DNA of 64,000 nucleotides, taken from contig NZ_JQNF01000010.1 in the NCBI RefSeq assembly GCF_000745125.1, forward strand, positions 186,001-250,000, written 5' to 3'. The notes below the pieces were generated by a model. The model was not told the DNA's origin, searched no databases, and was given only the letters and a program-made list of their open reading frames with translations. The translations under genes were made by a program, and so were the position numbers. Positions 25,764 through 33,356 of the stretch are shown in pieces. This DNA comes from Carnobacterium jeotgali MS3 (GTDB lineage: Bacteria; Bacillota; Bacilli; Lactobacillales; Carnobacteriaceae). Positions within the stretch are counted from its first letter, which is position 1, and each line of letters opens with the position of its first letter.

Positions 25764-28442
25764 TCAAAGATGAAATTTAACTTTATTTTCAATAATCATC
25801 TGAGCAATATAGGCTATTTCATCCTCAGGAATAGCAATCTGATATTGTTTTTCTAATGGAATTAAGGTTACTTTGATAACATCCATAGTCATTCGATTCT
25901 TTTTAGCGTATTCATCTAAACCAGAGAACTTACGTAAAATCGTTCCCGTTTTTAGTCCTTCTATTAAGAATGCGATATGCAACATCATTCCCGTTTCGAC
26001 ACCTGCAGGAATCATAACGTTCAGTTCATTTTTCAATTGTTGCATTAACTTTTGTAAGAAATGCATCAACTGTTGCACCGAACCAACTTTATTTAAAGTT
26101 CCTGTTAATGATTGAATCATTTCGTTAATTGGCAGCTCTTCTTCAACTTGATTTTTTAATAAACGTAATTTTTCATCATTAAAAATATCATAAGCAGTAT
26201 AGAAAGGAATATTTTGGTAATCAAATTCAACTGTTCCTACAATTGCTTTAATTTCATAAGTTTCCATCAACTGATCAATACGTTGATTAAAGGCCTCGCG
26301 ATGCAAAAATTGCAACGGAATAATACTGACATTATCAGAATCTAAAATTGGTCGAATGCGTTGTTCTAATTTTTTAGCCACTCCTTCACCGGTAAAACAA
26401 GTCACTAAAATGGCTTTCTTTTTCTTAACATCCATCGAAGTCAGTTGTTTTGTACTACTTTTCAATACCGTTTGGCAACTTTGGTAGATGTCTTCTAATG
26501 TGCGACCAATACTAGCCATTCTTACCGCCTCTAAAACAACTGGCGTGCTGACCATTGGTAAGGTTTTGATGCGTAAGCCTAAATCTTCTGCCAGCATATT
26601 TCCAAAGGTATTTAGAGACCCCATATCGGTTAGGATCAATAAACCTTGTTCATAAGCCTCTTTGTCTTCCATAATCGTTTGACGCACACGATTGTACATC
26701 ACTTGTACTTTCATCGACAATGGCATATTAATTGCAATTCCTACCATTGTTTCTAAAAGTTCCTTTACTGTCTCTAACATACTACTGGCTGTTGTTTTCC
26801 CGTGCATTAAAACCATAATAGCCGTTGTTTTTTCCTGTTTCTTAATGCTATCTGCTTCTTCTTGTTTTGTCAGGAATAAGGTAATAAAGCCAATTTCTTC
26901 AAATGGGATTTCAATAGAATACGTCTCTTCAATCATTGCAGATAAGTCAATGGCTACTTGAAATTCTTTGGGAAAATTTTTGCGGATGTCATTCAAATTA
27001 GGAAACTCAATCAGTCGATTCTGAGCTATCCGCTCCAATGCACTCTGCAAATGCAAAGCAAAAGCAAATTCAATTTTAGGAGTGTAGGAACGGTTAAGTC
27101 TTTTTTCTGCGATTCTATACATTTGCTTAATCAATTCTTTTAAAATAGGATCAATCATCTGATGCCGTATATCTGATGTTTCTGATAAATTTTTAACATA
27201 TTCATTAAAATAATTTTTATGACCTAGCCCTTCCAGTTGATAATTTCCCAATAGATTCTCATTCGTTTTTCTCACCAGATTATTTGCAGTTGTATCATTC
27301 ATCACATTTTTAATTTGCGATTCCATTCCTTCAGTTAAAGGCTGATACGTAAATTCCGCTTTATCCTGTTGAATCAAACGCTCCATTGACTTAGGCATCT
27401 CTTTAATAAATAGCAATCCTTTTTGAACTTGAAGAGGCAAATCTTTTTGATCAATTTTCAAAACGTTACTTTTTTTAGTTCTAAAATTTAAAAAGGCTTT
27501 TGCACAAACAAGTTTTAAATCTCTTTGGAATTGGCCAATGTTGCCCTCTGGCTGATACAACATAAAGGCTAGTAAAACTTCTCTTTCAATCGTTATCTTT
27601 TGGTTGAGTCTTTGCGATTCTCTTTTCAAAAAGCTATCAATTAACTCATAACGCTCTTCAATAGTCCGTTCAGCTAACTCAGGCAAGGTGATTGACATTG
27701 GTATGCGTCGAGTAAAGGTTGACAACAAGACATCAGCTTTTTCCGTCGTAGCGCCAATAATCAAAACGTTCGCATGATACGTTTCATTACTTTCTCCTAA
27801 TGGACGATAAATCCCCTTATCAATAAAGGTAAATAACATCTCCTGGCCTTCAGGGGGTAAACGATGAATTTCATCTAAAAATAAAATTCCATTATCTGCT
27901 TGGTGCAGTAATCCAGTTCTATCTTGATTAGCACCAGTATAAGATCCCTTTTTCACACCAAAAATGTGCCCAAATAACAATTGCGGATTTTGCGCATAAT
28001 CAGCACAATTATAGGTAATAAAAGGGGCATCGGCAGATAGGGCTTTTGATTCCACTGCATACTGATACATACACTCTGCAAAGAGTGATTTACCCGTACC
28101 AGTTTGTCCGAAAATAATCGTATGCAATCCATTAGGCGGATACAAAATTGCCGATTCTGCTTGTTGAACCATCTCTTTTAGAGAAGCATCGTATCCAATT
28201 AAACGAGAAAAAGCTTTTTTATTGTGGTCTTCCTCTTCTGTATCTTCATCACTAAGAGTGGCTTGATACAACACTGGCCGACCTGGTAATTTCTTTATTT
28301 GATTTTCTTTATACAATTCATTCAAATACCGGCTAATATTCGTTCGGTCCAAAGATAATGCCGCTGCAATATCTTTGGCTGTGACGGCTTTATTTAGTTC
28401 ATTTAAATGATCCAATACTAACTTTTTGCGATTCGTTGCCAA
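25764..28442 (-). CDS. Sigma-54-dependent PTS regulator, LevR/CelR family
   Basis: An 892-residue activator. Order: N-terminal HTH (about 1-55); AAA+ sigma-54 interaction domain (about 80-330) with Walker A GQTGTGKS at 112-119, a GSYTGA form of the GAFTGA loop at 166-171, and Walker B ILFLDE at 186-191; PRD1 (about 430-540); an EIIA-Man-like domain starting TAIMVLMHGKTTAS; an EIIB-like segment with LVTCFTGEGVA; and a C-terminal PRD2. It is controlled by PTS phosphorylation and drives sigma-54 promoters of sugar PTS operons. The start is TTG with GGGGGAGG just 4 bases upstream; no ATG alternative is nearby. Confidence 0.92.
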   Translation of the reverse strand: MATNRKKLVLDHLNELNKAVTAKDIAAALSLDRTNISRYLNELYKENQIKKLPGRPVLYQATLSDEDTEEEDHNKKAFSRLIGYDASLKEMVQQAESAILYPPNGLHTIIFGQTGTGKSLFAECMYQYAVESKALSADAPFITYNCADYAQNPQLLFGHIFGVKKGSYTGANQDRTGLLHQADNGILFLDEIHRLPPEGQEMLFTFIDKGIYRPLGESNETYHANVLIIGATTEKADVLLSTFTRRIPMSITLPELAERTIEERYELIDSFLKRESQRLNQKITIEREVLLAFMLYQPEGNIGQFQRDLKLVCAKAFLNFRTKKSNVLKIDQKDLPLQVQKGLLFIKEMPKSMERLIQQDKAEFTYQPLTEGMESQIKNVMNDTTANNLVRKTNENLLGNYQLEGLGHKNYFNEYVKNLSETSDIRHQMIDPILKELIKQMYRIAEKRLNRSYTPKIEFAFALHLQSALERIAQNRLIEFPNLNDIRKNFPKEFQVAIDLSAMIEETYSIEIPFEEIGFITLFLTKQEEADSIKKQEKTTAIMVLMHGKTTASSMLETVKELLETMVGIAINMPLSMKVQVMYNRVRQTIMEDKEAYEQGLLILTDMGSLNTFGNMLAEDLGLRIKTLPMVSTPVVLEAVRMASIGRTLEDIYQSCQTVLKSSTKQLTSMDVKKKKAILVTCFTGEGVAKKLEQRIRPILDSDNVSIIPLQFLHREAFNQRIDQLMETYEIKAIVGTVEFDYQNIPFYTAYDIFNDEKLRLLKNQVEEELPINEMIQSLTGTLNKVGSVQQLMHFLQKLMQQLKNELNVMIPAGVETGMMLHIAFLIEGLKTGTILRKFSGLDEYAKKNRMTMDVIKVTLIPLEKQYQIAIPEDEIAYIAQMIIENKVKFHL

Positions 28443-28476
28443 TTTTCCTCCCCCTTAGTTTGAGAGCGTCATTGCT

Positions 28477-29193
28477 TTAAAATTTTTGATTCATATCTAT
28501 AAATGTAAAACTTCTTGTATCATAACGGTGACGGCTTCGTGAATGCTCAAAAGGGCGACCATCTTTTAAATATACGATTTGTTCGACTTCTAATATAGGA
28601 TCATGAACGTCACAAATCAAATATTCTTGATCATATTTTGACGCTTTATCTGCCCGGATTTTACGGTAGGCTCCGCTAAATTTTATATTTAATTCATCAT
28701 GAAGATATTTATAAATGGATCCTTCAATAATCTCTTCTGTTAATCCCGTTGCTAAATCGGTTGGCATATAAGTATGCTCTAACACATAAGGCTTGCCATC
28801 CAGAATTCTTAATCGAATAAGATTATAGACGGGCATACTTTTTTCAATCATCAGATGTTCCATCATTTCTTCACTTGGAAATTCTACTGTGAATTTGATG
28901 ATTTTGCTTTCTAATTTGTGGCCTTGCATCTGTTTAGTTAATCCATCGTACTCATTAACGGCAGCATTTTTTTCATTTAATGGAGAATTTTTCATCACAA
29001 ATGTTCCAGAACCACGCTGACGATAAATTAATCCTTCCATGGCTAAAATATCTAACGCTTTTTTGATAGTCATTCTACTAACTTTAAATTCTTCTGATAA
29101 GGTCACTTGATCTGGAATAAGAGATTCCACTTTGTAAATGCCATCTGTAATGCGACTTCTTATTTCTTTTGCTATCGCTTCATATTTTACCAT
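28477..29193 (-). CDS. GntR family regulator with UTRA domain (HutC subfamily)
   Basis: A repressor of 238 residues. The winged HTH (about 1-70) contains LSEEFKVSRMTIKKALDILAMEGLIYRQRGSGTFV; the UTRA ligand domain (about 90-230) contains SMPVYNLIRLRILDGKPYVLEHTYMP. It is likely to sense a phosphorylated beta-glucoside. GAGGAGG stands 8 bases before the ATG. A shared 14-15 base motif lies upstream of this gene, the EIIC gene and the second GH1 gene, so it is probably the repressor of that regulon and of itself. Confidence 0.87.
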   Translation of the reverse strand: MVKYEAIAKEIRSRITDGIYKVESLIPDQVTLSEEFKVSRMTIKKALDILAMEGLIYRQRGSGTFVMKNSPLNEKNAAVNEYDGLTKQMQGHKLESKIIKFTVEFPSEEMMEHLMIEKSMPVYNLIRLRILDGKPYVLEHTYMPTDLATGLTEEIIEGSIYKYLHDELNIKFSGAYRKIRADKASKYDQEYLICDVHDPILEVEQIVYLKDGRPFEHSRSRHRYDTRSFTFIDMNQKF

Positions 29194-29246
29194 TGAGGTT
29201 CCTCCTCGTTCTTCTATACACATTTATCATAGCTTAATAAAAATAA

Positions 29247-29261
29247 TAAGACTAGCCATTT
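29247..29261. promoter_or_regulatory. Candidate GntR operator upstream of its own gene
   Basis: TAAGACTAGCCATTT on the plus strand resembles the inverse of the two motif copies at 30,795 and 32,328 (core AAGACTAG). Confidence 0.45.
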
Positions 29262-29301
29262 CAGATAAAAATAGCTTTTTTTCGAAATTATTAAAAATAA
29301 A

Positions 29302-29334
29302 AAAGAACTTGCCTCCAAAAAAGGCAAGTTCTTT
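29302..29334 (-). terminator. Terminator after the EIIC gene
   Basis: AAAGAACTTGCC pairs with GGCAAGTTCTTT around a nine-base loop, followed on the minus strand by TTTATTTTT. Confidence 0.88.
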
Positions 29335-29369
29335 CTATATTTGTTGTTTTTATGCCTTCGTATTTATAA

Positions 29370-30650
29370 TTAGTCAGTCATAGAAACAGTATTTAGATTT
29401 ACTTTATCCACTAATTTAAGGAATGGGAACCAGATTAATCCGATAAGAGCCATATCGATAATTTGAAGTACTCCACCCATTACTGAACTTGTAGCCATTA
29501 TCCCATTCATAACCACTGGAATTGTCCACGGTATGATAACCCCTGTTGGAGTTGGGAATATATTTGCAGCCATCATAGCATAGTTGAAAGAAGTTGTTAC
29601 TAATGGAGCAAGAATCCAAGGAATAAAGATAGAAGCATTTAATACTAAAGGCATACCGAAAAGTAACGGTTCGTTAACATTGAAGATTGCAGGTGCTAAA
29701 GCTAAGCGACCAATTTCTTTGTTTTGTTTGCTCTTCATGAAGAAGGCTAACAATAATACAACGATTAAAGTACTACCTGATCCACCCATACCAACAGTGT
29801 ATGTTTCCATAAATGGTTTAGTTACAATATGTGGTAAAGCTTCTCCAGCTTTGTAAGCATCAAGGTTTTCTAATGCTAATGTGTTCCAGATAGGATCCAT
29901 TACTGAGTTAACAATAATTTGACCGTGTAATCCAAAGAACCATAAGAATTGTACGAAGAATACAGCAATCAAAGTAGCTGGTAATCCACTACCAAGAGCA
30001 GTTAACGGTTTTTGAATAACTGAGTATACTACATCATGTAAGTTAGTATCAAAGAAACCAGAAACAGCTGCATTAACCATTAAGAAGATAAATAATGTAA
30101 TAAGAGCTGGTAATAAGGCTGCGAATGAATTTGCAACTGCTGGCGGAACACCATCAGGCATTTTAATTACGATACCTTTTTTAACGATACGTGTGTAAAT
30201 TTCAGCTGCAATAAAGGCTGCAATCATTCCGATAAACATTCCTTTTGCACCTAAACGATCTAATGATAATACACCACTGACTGCTTCTCCGCCTTCAGTC
30301 ACCATTGTGAATGGTGTTAAGATTAAGTATGCAGCTAATGAAACAGCACCACCAAAGGCACCTTCAACATCATATGATTTACTTAAGTAGTAACCAATAC
30401 CGAACGTAACGAAAATGGTTAGGATTGACATTGTCGCATTTTGTCCGTTTCCGAACAAGCTTCCTAAAGAACCTTTTGTATCATCACTGAAAAATGGCAA
30501 GTTATTAAATACAACTACGAATGAACCAAACATGGTAATAGGAAAAGCAAGCATAAATGCGTCACGTAAAACTTTAAGATAACGATTTTCGCCCAATTTC
30601 GCGGCAACTGGAAGTAATTTTTCACTTAGCTTATCAATAAAATTATTCAC
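29370..30650 (-). CDS. celB: PTS cellobiose-type EIIC permease
   Basis: An EIIC of the lactose/cellobiose family with 426 residues and about ten membrane segments. FGLHGQIIVNSVMDPIWN, GGSGSTLIVVLLL and FNVNEPLLFGMPLVLN are hallmark blocks; the NEPLLFG motif is at the sugar-binding site. No EIIA or EIIB domain is fused, so it most likely works with the EIIB and EIIA encoded 4 kb downstream. It is monocistronic with its own promoter, a GntR operator and a cre site. Confidence 0.9.
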   Translation of the reverse strand: MNNFIDKLSEKLLPVAAKLGENRYLKVLRDAFMLAFPITMFGSFVVVFNNLPFFSDDTKGSLGSLFGNGQNATMSILTIFVTFGIGYYLSKSYDVEGAFGGAVSLAAYLILTPFTMVTEGGEAVSGVLSLDRLGAKGMFIGMIAAFIAAEIYTRIVKKGIVIKMPDGVPPAVANSFAALLPALITLFIFLMVNAAVSGFFDTNLHDVVYSVIQKPLTALGSGLPATLIAVFFVQFLWFFGLHGQIIVNSVMDPIWNTLALENLDAYKAGEALPHIVTKPFMETYTVGMGGSGSTLIVVLLLAFFMKSKQNKEIGRLALAPAIFNVNEPLLFGMPLVLNASIFIPWILAPLVTTSFNYAMMAANIFPTPTGVIIPWTIPVVMNGIMATSSVMGGVLQIIDMALIGLIWFPFLKLVDKVNLNTVSMTD

Positions 30651-30752
30651 TAATATTCCTCTTTTCTTTTTTAAGTCTCTATTAAGTAATCTTACGTTAA
30701 TTATTTACTCAAACTAAAAATAGGCCTCTTTTTAGTTCTTTTATCAATTTAT

Positions 30753-30766
30753 TGAAATCGATTACA
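30753..30766. promoter_or_regulatory. cre site upstream of the EIIC gene
   Basis: TGAAATCGATTACA matches the catabolite-responsive consensus TGWNANCGNTNWCA at all 14 positions and covers the predicted start of transcription, the expected place for CcpA repression. Confidence 0.8.
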
Positions 30767-30771
30767 TATAA

Positions 30772-30800
30772 ATAATATCATTTTATTTTATATATGTCTA
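30772..30800 (-). promoter_or_regulatory. Promoter of the EIIC gene
   Basis: TAGACA and TATTAT separated by 17 bases on the minus strand. The -35 box lies within the GntR motif. Confidence 0.65.
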
Positions 30801-30808
30801 GTCTTTTA
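30795..30808. promoter_or_regulatory. Candidate GntR operator at the EIIC promoter
   Basis: TGTCTAGTCTTTTA, identical to the copy at 32,328-32,341 and overlapping the -35 box. Confidence 0.6.
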
Positions 30809-30853
30809 TTTAAAAAAACTAAACTTAGGTTAAAAAAGACAGTTAATAAAAAA

Positions 30854-30881
30854 ATTGAGTTCTCCAAGTGGAAAACCCAAT
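30854..30881 (-). terminator. Terminator after the second GH1 gene
   Basis: ATTGGGTTTTCC and GGAGAACTCAAT pair with two or three mismatches around ACTT, followed on the minus strand by a seven-base T-run. Confidence 0.75.
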
Positions 30882-30894
30882 CATTTCGTACTTT

Positions 30895-32286
30895 TTAATT
30901 AAAACCGTTAGCGTCAGATACTTCTTTAAACCAACGCCCACTTTTCTTAACGGTTCTTTTGCCTTCATTTTCTATGTCAACAGCAATAAACCCATAGCGG
31001 TTTTTATAAGCATTCGTCCATGACCAGTTATCCATACATGTCCACATATGGTAACCTTGTACATTACTACCTTCTTGAATAGCTTTATGCATAAATGTTA
31101 AATGATCTTTGACAAATTCAATACGGTAATCATCTTCAATGATTCCATCAGGATTAACGTATGCTTCTTCGCCTTCTACCCCCATCCCATTTTCAGAAAT
31201 GTAGCAGCGGATATTGCCATAGTTTTCTCTTAGGTTTGTTAAAATATCGTATACTCCTTTTTCGTAGATTTCCCATCCACGGTAAGGATTCATTTTACGA
31301 TCAGGTTTGATGTAGTTGTCAAAATAATCATCCGGCATAGGACCATCAGCAAGTTTTTCTGTTGATTCTTTCGCCTTGATTCGACGAGGTTGGTAATAGT
31401 TAACACCTAACAAATTGACTGTATTATTTTTGATTGTTTCTAAATCGCCTTCTTCGATAACTGGTAAATGATCGATTTCTTTCAACAATTCAACTAAATC
31501 TGTTGGGAATTCCCCTTTAACTGAAGGATCTAAGAATGAACGATTAAAGAATGCATCAGCAAGTTGTGCTGCTTTTACATCTTCAGGATTGGATTCATCT
31601 CTTGGATAACTTGGTGTTAAGTTTAGAATGATTCCAATTTCGCCGTCTAAGTTCATTTCATGATAAACTTTAATCGCTTTAGCACTTGAAAGCACTTCAT
31701 GATAAGCCACTTGGACCGCTTTTTTCATATTCACTTCATTTGGATAATGGAATTGGTATAAGTATCCACCTTCAACCGGTACGATAGGTTCATTATGTGT
31801 AAACCATTTTTTAACTCGATCACCAAATAATTCGAAACAGGTTTTAGCAAATACTACATATGCGTCTACCGTTTTGCGATCTAACCAGCCGCCCTTTTCT
31901 TGTAATTTCATTGGCATATCAAAATGGTACAAGTTGATAAACGGTTCGATGTCATTTGCAAGCAATTCATTGATTACGTCATTATAAAACTCAACAGCTT
32001 TTTGATTAACTTCTCCTGTGCCATTCGGAATTAAACGGCTCCATTGAATAGACGTTCTAAATGTCGTATGACCTGTTTCTTTCATTAATTGAATATCTTC
32101 TTTATATTTTTCGTAAAAATAAGAAGTTTTTTCTGGTCCTACTTGATTGAAGAATTTTTCTGGTTCTTCGCGGTACCAATGATCCCAAATATTGTCCCCT
32201 TTGTTATCGCCTTCAAAAACGCCTTCTGTTTGTGGGCCACTAGCTGCAGATCCCCACCAGAATCCTTTTGGAAATTCATAATTCAT
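30895..32286 (-). CDS. 6-phospho-beta-glucosidase (GH1), second copy
   Basis: A GH1 enzyme of 463 residues. Acid/base Glu in THNEPIV near 164; nucleophile Glu in ISENGMGVEGE near 360. The opening FPKGFWWGSAASGPQTEG is typical. It is a diverged paralogue of the GH1 enzyme at 23.4 kb. AAGGAG lies about 10 bases before the ATG; an in-frame GTG four codons earlier overlaps that site. The gene has its own promoter, and the GntR motif just after the -10 box suggests repression by that regulator. Confidence 0.88.
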   Translation of the reverse strand: MNYEFPKGFWWGSAASGPQTEGVFEGDNKGDNIWDHWYREEPEKFFNQVGPEKTSYFYEKYKEDIQLMKETGHTTFRTSIQWSRLIPNGTGEVNQKAVEFYNDVINELLANDIEPFINLYHFDMPMKLQEKGGWLDRKTVDAYVVFAKTCFELFGDRVKKWFTHNEPIVPVEGGYLYQFHYPNEVNMKKAVQVAYHEVLSSAKAIKVYHEMNLDGEIGIILNLTPSYPRDESNPEDVKAAQLADAFFNRSFLDPSVKGEFPTDLVELLKEIDHLPVIEEGDLETIKNNTVNLLGVNYYQPRRIKAKESTEKLADGPMPDDYFDNYIKPDRKMNPYRGWEIYEKGVYDILTNLRENYGNIRCYISENGMGVEGEEAYVNPDGIIEDDYRIEFVKDHLTFMHKAIQEGSNVQGYHMWTCMDNWSWTNAYKNRYGFIAVDIENEGKRTVKKSGRWFKEVSDANGFN

Positions 32287-32327
32287 TTTATTAAACACTC
32301 CTTTTTTTATCTTAAACCAAGACGATT

Positions 32328-32341
32328 TGTCTAGTCTTTTA
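32328..32341. promoter_or_regulatory. Candidate GntR operator at the second GH1 promoter
   Basis: TGTCTAGTCTTTTA, identical to the copy before the EIIC gene, starting about 10 bases downstream of the -10 box. Confidence 0.6.
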
Positions 32342-32350
32342 CATAAAACA

Positions 32351-32379
32351 ATTATACATTTATAAAAATGAAATTACAA
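32351..32379 (-). promoter_or_regulatory. Promoter of the second GH1 gene
   Basis: TTGTAA and TATAAT separated by exactly 17 bases on the minus strand; a consensus -10. Confidence 0.8.
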
Positions 32380-32381
32380 GT

Positions 32382-32395
32382 TGTTAGCGCTATAT
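32382..32395. promoter_or_regulatory. Imperfect cre upstream of the second GH1 promoter
   Basis: TGTTAGCGCTATAT matches 12 of 14 positions of the catabolite-responsive consensus and lies just upstream of the -35 box. Confidence 0.45.
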
Positions 32396-32409
32396 TTTTC
32401 AATTAAATA

Positions 32410-32435
32410 AGAAACACTCATAATTGAGTGTTTCT
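32410..32435 (-). terminator. Terminator after the PHP-domain gene
   Basis: AGAAACACTCA pairs perfectly with TGAGTGTTTCT around TAAT, a dozen bases past the PHP gene stop. Confidence 0.85.
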
Positions 32436-32446
32436 GTATTTCTAGC

Positions 32447-33244
32447 CTAGTTAAGAGAGATTGTACTGGGTAGTCTCTTTTTAAATACATACACTTTATC
32501 AAAGCCAGCTTCTTTTGCCATTTTTATGGCTATCTCTTGATTAAATCCAACGGTTTCAGCCTGGTGCGAATCTGAGCCAATTGTTAAAATTTCTCCACCT
32601 AATGCGCGATACAACCGCAAAACAGCCATTGATGGAAAAGTTTCTTTTAATCCGCTTTTTGATAATCCTGAGGTATTGATTTCAATACCAATACCTCGCT
32701 CTATCGCTTTAAGTAAGATTTTTTCAATAATGGCTTTATACTTATCAAAAGTATAATTGCTAACTGATTCTGTTGCGTAGCGTTTGATTAAGTCTAAGTG
32801 TGCAATCACATCAATATCTGCCTGACTAACCAGCTCATAAACTTCTTCAAAATAGTTTTGGTAAATTTCTTCCTTCGTTTTATCTACCATAAAAGTTCGC
32901 AATTTTTCTTCGTTGATATTATGAACAGATCCTAAAATGAAATCTATCTCCAAATCCGCTAAAGCTTCTTGATAGTCTTCTTTCATCAAATGCGGCTCGC
33001 ATAACTCAATCCCAGCTTTAATGATTAACTGACTTCCAAATAACTCACGGCATTGCTCAATTTGCGAAAAGTAGCGTTTGAAATCCATGTGTCCATAAGT
33101 CGGTGCTTTAGGGTTTACTGAAAAATGTTCCGTAAAACAGATTTCAGCGATACCTTTATTTATCGCTTGTTGGCAAACATCTTTCATCTGAGCTTTGGAG
33201 TCAAACGAATTATCTGTGTGGTGATGGTATTCCATAAAATCCAT
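32447..33244 (-). CDS. PHP-domain phosphoesterase, histidinol-phosphatase (HisJ) family
   Basis: A protein of 265 residues with the PHP metal-site motifs: EYHHHTDNSFDS at the N terminus, FTEHF, GIELCEPH, GSVHNI, DVIAHLDL and GSDSHQ near the C terminus. HisJ removes phosphate from histidinol phosphate, but no other his gene is here. It sits between transketolase and the beta-glucosidase genes, so another small phosphate ester could be the substrate. AGGAG lies 9 bases before the ATG. Confidence 0.75.
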   Translation of the reverse strand: MDFMEYHHHTDNSFDSKAQMKDVCQQAINKGIAEICFTEHFSVNPKAPTYGHMDFKRYFSQIEQCRELFGSQLIIKAGIELCEPHLMKEDYQEALADLEIDFILGSVHNINEEKLRTFMVDKTKEEIYQNYFEEVYELVSQADIDVIAHLDLIKRYATESVSNYTFDKYKAIIEKILLKAIERGIGIEINTSGLSKSGLKETFPSMAVLRLYRALGGEILTIGSDSHQAETVGFNQEIAIKMAKEAGFDKVYVFKKRLPSTISLN

Positions 33245-33276
33245 TTACACTCACTCCTTTACCTTTGTTCTTCCTA

Positions 33277-33320
33277 AAAAAATAAGATAACCCATCTTTT
33301 AAATGGATTATCTTATTTTA
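33277..33320 (-). terminator. Terminator after the transketolase gene
   Basis: AAATAAGATAA-CCAT pairs with ATGG-TTATCTTATTT between transketolase and the PHP-domain gene. Confidence 0.82.
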
Positions 33321-33356
33321 GTTTACCGTAAATGGCCTGGCATAGAAACAGATCAA

